Shown here: positions 1 through 7,328 of the stretch, piece after piece
Position numbering within the stretch: position 1 is the first letter of the stretch
Layout: every line of letters begins with the position of its first letter
NCBI GenBank assembly: GCA_018054005.1
Contig: JAGPKI010000013.1
Coordinates: 1 to 19,732 of the forward strand
DNA: 19,732 nucleotides
From: Caldisericia bacterium
Lineage (GTDB): Bacteria; Caldisericota; Caldisericia; UBA6126; JAGPKI01
Direction: 5' to 3'
Made by a program: the position numbers and the translations under genes
Notes under the pieces: generated by a model
Seen by the model: the letters and a program-made list of their open reading frames with translations, nothing else
The model's database searches: none
What the model was told of the DNA's origin: nothing

Positions 1-1
1 A

Positions 2-106
2 ATTTTTAATTTTAATTCCTCCGAAAATAATAACTCCAAAATTATATTTGGTAAAGATGGCGCGATAGAATTATTTAGTTATAAGAGAAATATAAGAAAA
101 GAATAA
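2..106 (+). CDS. Possible C-terminal end of an upstream gene (partial)
   Basis: A reading frame is open from base 2 and stays open for 34 codons to a TAA at 104-106. Its start would lie before the window. The encoded tail is Asn/Ser-rich at first and then ends FGKDGAIELFSYKRNIRKE, which has an ordinary protein composition. In such AT-rich DNA a chance open frame of this length is uncommon but not excluded. No family can be recognised. About 190 bases without a gene separate it from the nitroreductase start. Confidence 0.35.
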   Translation: MFNFNSSENNNSKIIFGKDGAIELFSYKRNIRKE

Positions 107-293
107 AGATATTATTTTCAAGCTTTATTATGGCAGAAAAGCCATGAGATGTTAAAGTGATTAGCTATCAATCGGATAAATTATAGATTTAAAAGCTTCC
201 AAGAAAGTTATAAAATTAAACTAAATTTGCATATGAACATTATCCTTTTAAAATTTAATTAATAATCCTTTAGCAAGGAGGACGCTTAAAGTA

Positions 294-803
294 ATGATAT
301 TAGATGAAATTAAAAATAGATTTAGTGTAAGAGAGTATCTGGATAAAGATGTAAGTGAAAATGATTTAAATGAAATCCTCGAGGCAGCAAGGCTTGCTCC
401 GTCAGCATGTAATTACCAGCCATGGAAATTTATAGTAGTAAGAGATAAAAATAATAGAGAGGCTTTATATTATGCCTGCAAAAAGCAGGAATTTGTAAGA
501 GAAGCTCCAGTTATCATTGTTGGATGTCGCATAGGAAGAGCATTTCCAATGTTTAAAGATTCAGATAGTGGTATATTGGATGTTGGTATAGCTTTAACAC
601 ATATGACTCTCCAAGCTGTAAAGTTAAACCTTGGAACTTGCTGGATTGGTGCCTTCTATGAAAATAAAGTAAAGGAAATCCTCTCAATCCCTGAGAATGC
701 AACTGTTGTCGCATTACTCACTATAGGATACCCTAAAAATCCAATACCCCCACCAAAAATTAGAAAGAAACTTTCCGAAATAGTCTCTTACGAGAAATAC
801 TAA
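294..803 (+). CDS. Nitroreductase family FMN-dependent oxidoreductase
   Basis: A 169-residue protein of the compact nitroreductase fold, probably a cytoplasmic, FMN-containing, NAD(P)H-dependent homodimer. The N-terminal RFSVREY (residues 10-16) is the usual FMN-phosphate contact of the family. APSACNYQPW (35-44) is the second flavin-binding stretch. LGTCWIGAF (113-121) and LLTIGYP (141-147) are typical C-terminal blocks. Length is at the short end for the family, as in many anaerobe members. The ATG is preceded by AAGGAGG at 275-281, a strong ribosome site with rather long 12-nt spacing. The gene is alone on its strand and converges on the Fe-S membrane gene with 19 nt between stops. The natural substrate (quinone, nitro compound, flavin or other) cannot be read from the sequence. 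Confidence 0.9.
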   Translation: MILDEIKNRFSVREYLDKDVSENDLNEILEAARLAPSACNYQPWKFIVVRDKNNREALYYACKKQEFVREAPVIIVGCRIGRAFPMFKDSDSGILDVGIALTHMTLQAVKLNLGTCWIGAFYENKVKEILSIPENATVVALLTIGYPKNPIPPPKIRKKLSEIVSYEKY

Positions 804-822
804 TCTTTTATATTTTAGCTTT

Positions 823-2007
823 TTAGTTTGCTTTCGCTTCTACATTCTTTTTAGTAGCTATGGTAAAACTTCTTCTCGGGAATAGCCAGTTTAAATATGA
901 TGGTCGAACAAGTTGTGCAGCCTTGTGAGGACACCTCGTAACACATTCAAGGCACCCAATACAATGTGAAGTAGAACCTCTGTCATAAAGTTTTATATCC
1001 ATTGGGCAAATTTTCCAGCAGATATTACATTTTTCAGCTTTGCATATCTCTTTATCAATAACAACTCTTGTAGCTGAAAAATAGTTAAAACCTGAGTAAA
1101 TAAAACCAATAGGACAGGCAAACTTACAGAATGCTCTCTTGGAACGAGTAAATACCCATATAAGTAGAATTAACATTGTAATCTTTAAACCAAACATTAC
1201 CTGCCCCATTGATCTTATATCCTGATAAGAAGACATTCCATAGGGAACAAAAGGAGAATTTGGTGGAAGACCAAATGGCGGAAACCAGCTTTTAGGAAAA
1301 GAGTTAATAAGAAATTGGGGTATAGCAGCAAAAAGTGAACCAGACGGACAGAGCTTACAAAACCAGGGACCATTCGTGCCTAAAGATGGATCTTCAACAA
1401 ATAAAGGAAATAAGAGAAATGGAATTAAAAAGAAGAAAAATCTTCCATAGTTTGCAAGTGTATTACCAATTGTAAATTTTTTAATTTTTTTAATGAAAAA
1501 TGGAGAAAATACTGCTCCAAATATAACTATATATAAACCAATCCAGAGATAAAAGCTATTAAACTCTTTACTTCCAAGCATTTTCCTTAATGGTTTGGTG
1601 GCAAAAACAGGACTTGTCCAACATAAATAAACAACCACTAAAGCAAGAAGGGTAACTATTATCCACTTTGTTGCATCCCGCATTTTATAAATTAAGTCTT
1701 GTACATAACCAAATGGGCAGAGCCACGAACAACTCATTCTTCCAAATATTGCACCTATTAGAGCAAGAAATCCTATAGCAAAGAACGGAAAAGCACCAAT
1801 AGTAAAGAAGTGCTGAATAGTTCCTGCAGGACAAGCTCCAACGGCAAGGGGGTCAGACCAGCACACAAGCCAAGGCATGGGGAAACGTTTTAATTTAATA
1901 GGTTCTAAATTTGCTAAAAAGTAAAAAATACCAGTTCCAAAAAGGAAAGCAAACAGTTGGACCCTTCCCCTAACAAGAGTGAGTTTAAATTTTGTTTTTT
2001 TTGCCAT
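823..2007 (-). CDS. Polytopic membrane 4Fe-4S ferredoxin-type protein (NapH/CcoG-like)
   Basis: A 394-residue integral membrane iron-sulfur protein likely to pass electrons across or along the cytoplasmic membrane. Several hydrophobic segments are visible (about 15-32, 68-88, 114-130, 152-171, 187-204, 272-287). Paired cysteines of the NapH/CcoG type lie next to membrane segments: C93/C97 in CSWLCP, C217/C220 in CKLCP and C294/C298 in CKFACP, plus C49 and C59. The C-terminal cytoplasmic part has two 4Fe-4S sets, C322/C327/C330/C334 and C349/C352/C355/C359, each ending in CP. A frame nine codons longer exists, but GGAGGA at 2017-2012 is correctly spaced only for the ATG at 2007, so that start is chosen. 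The first 23 bases overlap the end of the CXXC membrane gene, which implies translational coupling. The redox partner is unknown. Confidence 0.88.
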   Translation of the reverse strand: MAKKTKFKLTLVRGRVQLFAFLFGTGIFYFLANLEPIKLKRFPMPWLVCWSDPLAVGACPAGTIQHFFTIGAFPFFAIGFLALIGAIFGRMSCSWLCPFGYVQDLIYKMRDATKWIIVTLLALVVVYLCWTSPVFATKPLRKMLGSKEFNSFYLWIGLYIVIFGAVFSPFFIKKIKKFTIGNTLANYGRFFFFLIPFLLFPLFVEDPSLGTNGPWFCKLCPSGSLFAAIPQFLINSFPKSWFPPFGLPPNSPFVPYGMSSYQDIRSMGQVMFGLKITMLILLIWVFTRSKRAFCKFACPIGFIYSGFNYFSATRVVIDKEICKAEKCNICWKICPMDIKLYDRGSTSHCIGCLECVTRCPHKAAQLVRPSYLNWLFPRRSFTIATKKNVEAKAN

Positions 2008-2272
2008 ATCTTCCTCCAAATAAAGCATAAGCAATCATGAAAACTACAAACAAAATAGCAATCCAGCCTAAAATTGCAAAATTGATTCTTCCAAGACCTA
2101 TACAAGATAAACATAAAGTCATAGCAGTTGAATAAATCTCCTTAAGTTCCTGACCACCGTTTCTTAAACCCCAAAGTAGCAAAGCTAAAGCTACAAAAAA
2201 CACAATTATATAAAGATAACCGGGACTTCTCTCTGGAGCTTTAAAAACATTCTCACTATTGCTTGTAGGCAT
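1985..2272 (-). CDS. Small CXXC-motif membrane protein (CD1871A-like)
   Basis: A 95-residue protein with two predicted membrane helices (about 18-38 and 66-86) and one CLSC motif (C54, C57) between them, in the context MTLCLSCIGLGR. Short clostridial membrane proteins with such a CXXC next to an IGLG-type stretch are annotated as the CD1871A family. My assignment is from recalled motif similarity and is moderate. AGGAGG lies 9 nt before the ATG. The gene overlaps the following 4Fe-4S membrane gene by 23 bases, so the two products are probably made together and may act as one electron-transfer unit. The cysteines could ligate a metal or cluster or undergo thiol-disulfide exchange. Confidence 0.75.
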   Translation of the reverse strand: MPTSNSENVFKAPERSPGYLYIIVFFVALALLLWGLRNGGQELKEIYSTAMTLCLSCIGLGRINFAILGWIAILFVVFMIAYALFGGRYGKKNKI

Positions 2273-2325
2273 TTATAGAAACCTCCTTATAAATCTTCTT
2301 CGATTTATGTAGCATTAATATAAAA

Positions 2326-2353
2326 TATATACTTATAGATATAAAAAAGGCAA
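2326..2353 (-). promoter_or_regulatory. Candidate promoter of the CXXC / 4Fe-4S membrane operon
   Basis: On the minus strand TTGCCT (2353-2348) is followed after 16 nt by TATATA (2331-2326). Transcription would start near 2318 and give a leader of about 45 nt ahead of the AGGAGG site of the CXXC gene. The surroundings are very AT-rich, so chance matches are likely. No terminator-like hairpin is visible between this site and the toxin gene upstream. Confidence 0.35.
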
Positions 2354-2478
2354 ATTTTAAAATTATTTTTATCTTTATCGTATTTCTAACGTTTTATATA
2401 ACAGTTTCAATATACAAGACATAAGCAACACGCATTGATAAAGAAACTAAATCTTCTCTGCTATATATGGTTGTATAT

Positions 2479-2811
2479 TCATTGCCGTATGATGGATACT
2501 ATCTTCTCAATTATCCAATCAGACTTAACGGATTTAAGATGACCAACTCTATAGAGGATTATATGACAATCTGTCGTGAATATGCGGTTAGGTCGCACAT
2601 TACTTCTTTGTCTCAATGTTCCACTTTCAAAATCGTCCTCATTAATTGAAATAGCATATCTGTCTATAATAGAGTGACTGGTTATCTGGCAAAGAATCAA
2701 ATCATCGCCTTCTAAATCTGTAATTACTAAAGCTGGCCGTCTCTTAGTATGGGTTAAATCCGAGAAAGGAAACGGAACAACTACTATGTCTCCTTTTATA
2801 AATCTTTCCAT
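2479..2811 (-). CDS. Type II toxin, PemK/MazF family
   Basis: A 110-residue protein of the PemK/MazF endoribonuclease toxin family, which cleaves RNA to stop translation unless bound by its antitoxin. The start, KGDIVVVPFPFSDL (residues 6-19), followed by KRRPALVI (23-30), is the diagnostic strand-loop pattern of the family, with arginines R24/R25 in the substrate loop. CQITSH (41-46) holds the conserved Thr/Ser (T44) of the active site. SNVRPNRIFTTD (70-81) is the usual second core block. Length is normal. The start overlaps the antitoxin gene by 16 bases and no good ribosome site precedes it, so it is probably translated by coupling to the antitoxin, which keeps antitoxin in excess. Cleavage specificity cannot be inferred. 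Confidence 0.88.
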   Translation of the reverse strand: MERFIKGDIVVVPFPFSDLTHTKRRPALVITDLEGDDLILCQITSHSIIDRYAISINEDDFESGTLRQRSNVRPNRIFTTDCHIILYRVGHLKSVKSDWIIEKIVSIIRQ

Positions 2812-2990
2812 GCTTCATCTTCATCTTGTTTTAACCAATCTTTTTTGAGAGATGCTTCACTTGCAAACGCAAGTTCCATCTTTTGTTCCAAAGCCTTGGT
2901 CTTCAAAAATCTGATAAAATCAAGTATCTCTATTAGATATGGCTCAGGAATATTTTCTATCTCCCTGGCGATTAATTCCTTCTCTTCCAT
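2796..2990 (-). CDS. DUF2281-like antitoxin of the PemK/MazF pair
   Basis: A 64-residue acidic protein immediately upstream of the toxin, with a 16-base overlap. The N-terminal part (IPEPYLIEILDFIRFL, residues 14-29) matches the leucine-rich helix of DUF2281-type antitoxins. The C-terminal tail with KKDWLKQDEDEAWKDL (49-64) is the usual acidic, tryptophan-bearing toxin-binding end. GGAGG at 3004-3000 sits 9 nt before the ATG. It lacks the long DNA-binding region of MazE, so whether it autoregulates the pair is unclear. The family call rests on motif memory plus the cognate toxin next door. Confidence 0.75.
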   Translation of the reverse strand: MEEKELIAREIENIPEPYLIEILDFIRFLKTKALEQKMELAFASEASLKKDWLKQDEDEAWKDL

Positions 2991-3329
2991 TTTCTTATAC
3001 CTCCAATTTTATCTTATTACTCTTGTATTAAAGCAATTTCTTCTAACATCAGAATACTTACAATACTTTGCATATCATCCCAATCTTTATTATATCTGCA
3101 TTACATATGAAAAAGAGATCGCAATCCTTGAGTTCATATCACCAAATTATATCTAAATTCAACTTTGATTCAATATATATACCATCATGTCGATCGAACT
3201 AATGCAATAATTTTATCAAAAATTTTCCACAGTCATAAGTCATATTTGAATTAATTCGAAACTTTGACTGTTAAAGAGTTTTGTGTATAATTCTAAATAA
3301 ACTAATGAAGAAAATAAATGGAGGACTTA
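2991..3329. other. Intergenic region between the toxin-antitoxin pair and the efp operon
   Basis: These 339 bases separate divergent transcription units and hold no convincing full gene. The antitoxin ribosome site lies at the left end and the efp promoter at the right end. Between them a short minus-strand frame at 3091-3017 reads like a protein tail (see findings). GTCATA is directly repeated at 3232-3237 and 3239-3244, and a near-palindrome lies at 3245-3260 next to the efp -35 box. No tRNA-like or terminator-like structure was seen. Confidence 0.6.
3264..3291 (+). promoter_or_regulatory. Strong sigma-70-type promoter of the efp-mtnA operon
   Basis: TTGACT (3264-3269) and a perfect TATAAT (3286-3291) are separated by 16 nt. 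Transcription would start near 3298, giving a leader of about 30 nt ahead of efp with the GGAGGA site at 3320-3325. This is the best promoter match in the window and the only clear one ahead of the eleven-gene run. A GTCATA direct repeat and an imperfect dyad lie just upstream and could be an activator site or an AT-rich UP element. Confidence 0.8.
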
Positions 3330-3893
3330 ATGATTACTGCAAATGACTTACGCCCTGGTAAAGCCTTTGAACTTGATGGAGAATTATTTGTTGTAACTTC
3401 TTTTCAACATATTAAGCCTGGTAAAGGATCTCCTTTTGTAAGAGTAAAAATGAGAGGAATAAAAAGCAATGTAACAACTGAAAGAACTTTTAGACCTGAC
3501 GAAAAGCTAAAGGATGCTTATCTTGAACATAAAAAAATGCAATACCTCTATAAATCCGATAAAGATTATATTTTTATGGATACTGAAACATTTGAACAAA
3601 ACACATTAAATGAAGAAGAAATAGAAGAAGAGGCAAATTATTTAATTGAAAACAGCATGGTTGATATACTTTTCTATAATAATAAACCAATAGGAATAGA
3701 TCTTCCTACAAGCATTAACCTAAAAGTAGTTAAGACCGAACCTGGAGTTAGAGGAGATACTGCTCAAGGCGGTAGTAAACCTGCAACTCTCGAAACAGGT
3801 TTCACTGTTCAAGTTCCTTTATTTATCGAAGAAGGCGATATAATAAAAGTTGATACAAGGACTGGTGAATATATCGAAAGAGTATCAAAATGA
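3330..3893 (+). CDS. efp: Translation elongation factor P
   Basis: A 187-residue EF-P, which binds between the P and E sites of the ribosome and relieves stalling at proline runs. The N-terminal KOW-like domain (about 1-60) carries the loop PGKGSPF with K32 at the tip, where EF-P is post-translationally modified in many bacteria. Two OB-fold domains follow (about 65-125 and 128-187), ending in the typical GDIIKVDTRTGEYIER block. An in-frame ATG four codons earlier (3318) is rejected because GGAGGA at 3320-3325 is correctly spaced only for the ATG at 3330, which also gives the usual family start. First gene of the operon. No modification enzyme for K32 is encoded in the window. Confidence 0.96.
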   Translation: MITANDLRPGKAFELDGELFVVTSFQHIKPGKGSPFVRVKMRGIKSNVTTERTFRPDEKLKDAYLEHKKMQYLYKSDKDYIFMDTETFEQNTLNEEEIEEEANYLIENSMVDILFYNNKPIGIDLPTSINLKVVKTEPGVRGDTAQGGSKPATLETGFTVQVPLFIEEGDIIKVDTRTGEYIERVSK

Positions 3894-3896
3894 AAC

Positions 3897-4346
3897 ATGA
3901 CTAACGATTCTCCTCTTCTCAACCAGAAATTAAGAGAAAAAGTCCTCACTCTACTATATGAAAAAGAGTTTAGAAAAGAATCTTTAGAGGAGCTAAGCGA
4001 TTTACTTTTTGAAGATGGAGATAACGAAATTACAAAAGAAGCAGTTGAGATGACAAAAGCAATTATTGAGAAAAAAGATGAAATAGATAAAATTATAAAA
4101 AAGTTTCTTGAAAATTGGACATTCGATAGAATTGCCTCACTTGATAAAGAAGCTTTAAGGATTGGAATATATGAATTAATCTATAGAAGGGATCTTGAGC
4201 CAAAAGTTGTTATTGATAGAATTGTGAGAATCTCAAAGAAATTTGGAGAAAAGGATTCTGGTAAGTTTGTAAATGGTATTTTAGGAGCAGTATATAGAAA
4301 TTACATAGAAAACAAGGATGGACATAACCAAGAAAATAATAATTAA
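3897..4346 (+). CDS. nusB: Transcription antitermination factor NusB
   Basis: A 149-residue NusB, an all-helical RNA-binding protein that pairs with NusE (ribosomal protein S10) in rRNA antitermination complexes. The core FDRIASLDKEALRIGIYEL (around residues 80-98), then PKVVIDRIVRISKKFG and GKFVNGILGAV, is the diagnostic C-terminal half of the family. Length is normal. It starts 3 nt after the efp stop with no clear Shine-Dalgarno site, so coupled translation is likely. Its last 29 bases overlap acyP. Confidence 0.94.
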   Translation: MTNDSPLLNQKLREKVLTLLYEKEFRKESLEELSDLLFEDGDNEITKEAVEMTKAIIEKKDEIDKIIKKFLENWTFDRIASLDKEALRIGIYELIYRRDLEPKVVIDRIVRISKKFGEKDSGKFVNGILGAVYRNYIENKDGHNQENNN

Positions 4347-4596
4347 AGGATTAGTTCAGGGAGTGGGATTTAGAAGTTTCATTCATTACTATGCATTGAA
4401 ATATAATATCTCAGGATATGCAAGGAACATCCCCGATGGCTGTGTAGAAGTTGTTGGAAAAGGGAAAGAGGTTGATCTCAATAAATTTATAGAACATATA
4501 TCTATGGGACCTCCTGGGGCAAAAATTAAAGAAATAAATATTAGTGATTTAAAAGATAATTCAATAAACTTCGAAAGGTTCAGGATAATAAGATGA
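4318..4596 (+). CDS. acyP: Acylphosphatase
   Basis: A 92-residue acylphosphatase, hydrolysing the carboxyl-phosphate bond of small acyl phosphates in the cytoplasm. The phosphate-binding loop GLVQGVGFRSF (residues 11-21) contains catalytic R19. The second catalytic residue N37 is in ARNIPDG. Length and the single ferredoxin-like alpha/beta domain match the family. The start overlaps nusB by 29 bases, and the stop overlaps the next gene in ATGA (4593-4596). It occupies the place where xseA/xseB are often found in nusB-ispA clusters. Confidence 0.93.
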   Translation: MDITKKIIIKGLVQGVGFRSFIHYYALKYNISGYARNIPDGCVEVVGKGKEVDLNKFIEHISMGPPGAKIKEINISDLKDNSINFERFRIIR

Positions 4597-5444
4597 AAGA
4601 AGATCTTAAAAACTATTTAGATGAAAAAATTAAAATAATTAACAATTCATTAAACGATTATCTCTCAAGCATCAAAGAGAACTCCATTCTTTATGCTGCT
4701 ATTTCTTATAGCCTCTTTCCTGGTGGTAAACGCCTAAGACCTGTAATTCTACTAACATCTTACGAATCAATAAAGGGTGATGTAATTGATGAATTGGCAA
4801 TTATACCAGCTTGTGCAATTGAATTGATTCATACCTATTCTCTAATTCATGACGATTTACCAATAATGGATAATAGTGACACGCGAAGAGGAAAGCCAGC
4901 AACTCACAAAGTTTATGGTGATGATATCGCTTTACTTGCAGGAGATGCTTTACTTACACATGCATTCTACCTACTTTCTTCCATTGATGCACAAAAGTTC
5001 ATTAAACCAGAAATATTAATAAAAATAATTCAGAGGCTCTCCGAAGCAAGCGGTGTAACTGGTTTAGTTGAGGGGCAGGCATTTGAAGCTTTTCAGCGAA
5101 AAGATAATATAGATGAAAAAACAATTCTCTACATTCATGAACATAAAACTGCAGCTTTATTTGGAGCTTCGTTAGCAATTTCAGGAATTCTAACAAACTC
5201 AGACGAAGAAATTATAAACTCACTTTCTATGGCTGGAAAAAATTTTGGTATGGCTTATCAAATTGCTGATGATATGAAAGATTGTGATACATGTGAAAAT
5301 GAAGCAAATTATGCAAAAATATTTGGTAAGGAAAAAAGTTTAGAAAGTATCGATAATTACATTAATGAATCGATAACAATTTTAAAAAGTCTTCCGTTTA
5401 ATACTGATAGATTAATTGAGATCTTTAACATTATTAATGAATAA
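4593..5444 (+). CDS. ispA: Short-chain trans-polyprenyl diphosphate synthase (FPP/GGPP synthase)
   Basis: A 283-residue all-alpha prenyltransferase that condenses isopentenyl diphosphate with allylic diphosphates. GGKRLRP (44-50) binds IPP diphosphate. The first Asp-rich motif is DDLPIMD (87-93), preceded by a Tyr five residues upstream as in bacterial farnesyl diphosphate synthases. The second is DDMKD (226-230). Product length (C15 or C20) cannot be fixed from this alone, so the gene symbol is by homology and position. The segment after the second Asp motif is shorter than usual and lacks the normal GKxxGxD block. It overlaps acyP by 4 bases and ends 3 nt before dxs, the enzyme supplying its precursor pathway. 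Confidence 0.9.
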   Translation: MKEDLKNYLDEKIKIINNSLNDYLSSIKENSILYAAISYSLFPGGKRLRPVILLTSYESIKGDVIDELAIIPACAIELIHTYSLIHDDLPIMDNSDTRRGKPATHKVYGDDIALLAGDALLTHAFYLLSSIDAQKFIKPEILIKIIQRLSEASGVTGLVEGQAFEAFQRKDNIDEKTILYIHEHKTAALFGASLAISGILTNSDEEIINSLSMAGKNFGMAYQIADDMKDCDTCENEANYAKIFGKEKSLESIDNYINESITILKSLPFNTDRLIEIFNIINE

Positions 5445-5447
5445 ATA

Positions 5448-7328
5448 ATGAATGAAGAGCTTCTAAAAAAAATAGAAGACTATAAAGCTTTAAAACAATT
5501 AAATGAGGAAGAGCTTAAAAAGTTAAGTAACGAGATAAGAGAATTAATTATTAATACAGTATCAAAAACAGGAGGTCATCTCTCGTCAAATCTCGGAACT
5601 ATTGAACTTACAATTGCTGCTTTAATCTGTTTTGATCCGCTAAAAGACGATATAATATTTGATGTTGGACATCAATCATATACTTACAAAATTTTAACAG
5701 GTAGAAAAGATAAATTTTATTCTCTAAGACAGGAAAACGGAATTAGCGGCTACCCCGATCCAAGAGAAAGTATTTTTGATAAATTTATATCTGGGCATTC
5801 GAGCACTTCTCTAGCTGTAGCTGCAGGATTTTCTGTTGCAAAGAAACTTATGAAAGATAACTCTTATACAATATCAATTGTAGGGGATGGAGCTCTAACT
5901 GCAGGTGAAGCATTTGAAGCATTAAACAACATTGGGCACGAAAATTTGAATATCATTGTTATATTAAATGATAATGAAATGTCTATTTCAAAAAACGTTG
6001 GATCTTTATCAAAACACCTTTCTCAGGTAAGAAGTAGTCCCTTATATATGAGTTTAAGTGAAAGATACAAATCTTCATTAAAAAAATATAATACCCTTGG
6101 TAAGATTACACTCTTAATAACAGAAAAATTCAAAGCAGCAATAAAGCAAATGGTTTTTCCTGAAATGATATTTGAAGAATTGGGATTTGTATATTTAGGC
6201 CCTGTGAATGGCCATGATATTTCAGAAGTTTGCAATATTTTAGAGAGAGCAAAAAAGTATAAAAAGCCTGTCATAATTCATGCATTGACAAAAAAAGGGA
6301 AAGGTTTTGCTGATGTAGAAAATAATCCTATTAAATTCCATAGTTCTCCTCCTTTTATAATTGAGAATAATAAATGCAAGACTATTAAGCAAAATGAAAA
6401 GTCATTCTCTGAAGTATTTGGGGAAACCCTTAAAAGAGAGGGCGAAAAAGATAAAAAGATAGTAGCGATAACAGCCGCTATGTGCGAAGGCTTATATATG
6501 AGCGAATTTGCCAGTAGCTTCCCTGATAGATTTTTTGATGTAGGAATCGCAGAACAATACGCTGTGACTTTTGGAGCTTCACTTGCCCACAAAGGCTTGA
6601 AGCCAATAGTTGGAATTTATTCAACTTTCCTTCAGCGGGCTTATGACCAAGTTATTCATGATTGTTGCATATTAAAAGAGCCAGTAATATTTATAGTTGA
6701 TAGAGCTGGAGCTGTTTCTGATGATGGTCCTACACATCAAGGAAGTTTTGATATATCTTTCTTAAATCCTATACCAAACAATATTATTATGTCTCCATCA
6801 AGTGCATCTGAACTTGAAAAAATGTTTAAATGGAGCCTTAATAATGCAAAATGTCCAATATTCATTAGGTTTCCAAAAGATATTGCATCAACTCACTTAT
6901 ATTCAGAGCCAATAGAGCTTGGAAAAAGTGTTGTAATAAAAAGAGGGAAGGATTGCACAATAATCGCTTTAGGCAATTTGATAAACATAGCTTTAGAAGC
7001 TTCTAAAATATTGGAAGAAAATGGTTTAACCGTAACATTAATCGATGCTCGTTTCGCAAAACCATTTGATTCTGAAACCATCAGAGAAGAAGCTTTAAAA
7101 ACAAGATTTCTTGTAACTTTAGAAGATGGAGTATTGGAAGGTGGTTTTGGAGAAAAAATTATAGCCTTCCTCAATAATGAGGAAGTAAAAAATGTTAAAG
7201 TTTTAACATTTGGCTTAAAAGAAGGTTTCTCCCCACCTTTAAAAAGAAAAAAAATCTTAGAATACTCAGGGCTTACAAAAGAAAACATAGCAAATACAAT
7301 AATAAGTGAAAAGAGTAAGATTAGATAA
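5448..7328 (+). CDS. dxs: 1-deoxy-D-xylulose-5-phosphate synthase
   Basis: A 626-residue thiamine-diphosphate enzyme joining pyruvate and glyceraldehyde 3-phosphate, the first step of the MEP isoprenoid pathway. The N-terminal domain has H44, H75 in VGHQSY and GHSSTS (H117). The ThDP/Mg motif begins at GDG (146-148) and closes at N174. The central domain has the catalytic Glu of GIAEQ (E369) and DDGPTHQG with H430. The transketolase C-terminal domain follows from about 500. Length is normal. The residue after EQ is Tyr, where DXS sequences usually have His. There is no Shine-Dalgarno site; the ATG lies 3 nt after the ispA stop. The last 23 bases overlap tlyA. Confidence 0.96.
   Translation: MNEELLKKIEDYKALKQLNEEELKKLSNEIRELIINTVSKTGGHLSSNLGTIELTIAALICFDPLKDDIIFDVGHQSYTYKILTGRKDKFYSLRQENGISGYPDPRESIFDKFISGHSSTSLAVAAGFSVAKKLMKDNSYTISIVGDGALTAGEAFEALNNIGHENLNIIVILNDNEMSISKNVGSLSKHLSQVRSSPLYMSLSERYKSSLKKYNTLGKITLLITEKFKAAIKQMVFPEMIFEELGFVYLGPVNGHDISEVCNILERAKKYKKPVIIHALTKKGKGFADVENNPIKFHSSPPFIIENNKCKTIKQNEKSFSEVFGETLKREGEKDKKIVAITAAMCEGLYMSEFASSFPDRFFDVGIAEQYAVTFGASLAHKGLKPIVGIYSTFLQRAYDQVIHDCCILKEPVIFIVDRAGAVSDDGPTHQGSFDISFLNPIPNNIIMSPSSASELEKMFKWSLNNAKCPIFIRFPKDIASTHLYSEPIELGKSVVIKRGKDCTIIALGNLINIALEASKILEENGLTVTLIDARFAKPFDSETIREEALKTRFLVTLEDGVLEGGFGEKIIAFLNNEEVKNVKVLTFGLKEGFSPPLKRKKILEYSGLTKENIANTIISEKSKIR

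Noticed and set aside
130..145. ATGGC-6 nt-GCCAT hairpin as a terminator for the upstream partial gene
   Set aside because: The stem is only 5 bp and no T run follows on either strand.
804..822. Bidirectional terminator between the nitroreductase and the Fe-S gene
   Set aside because: The 19-nt gap is T-rich but contains no stem of useful length.
2008..2034. Nine-codon N-terminal extension of the 4Fe-4S membrane protein
   Set aside because: The GGAGGA site and the typical MAKK start support the ATG at 2007. The extension would also lie deeper in the overlapping CXXC gene.
2467..2649. Plus-strand 60-codon frame opposite the toxin gene
   Set aside because: It mirrors the well-supported toxin coding sequence, has no ribosome site and resembles no family.
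3008..3036. TTGCTT-17 nt-GATAAA as promoter of the toxin-antitoxin pair
   Set aside because: Transcription would start inside the antitoxin ribosome site (3004-3000), so the leader would lack it.
2845..3156. Plus-strand 103-codon frame opposite the antitoxin
   Set aside because: It is a shadow of the antitoxin with low-complexity composition and no ribosome site.
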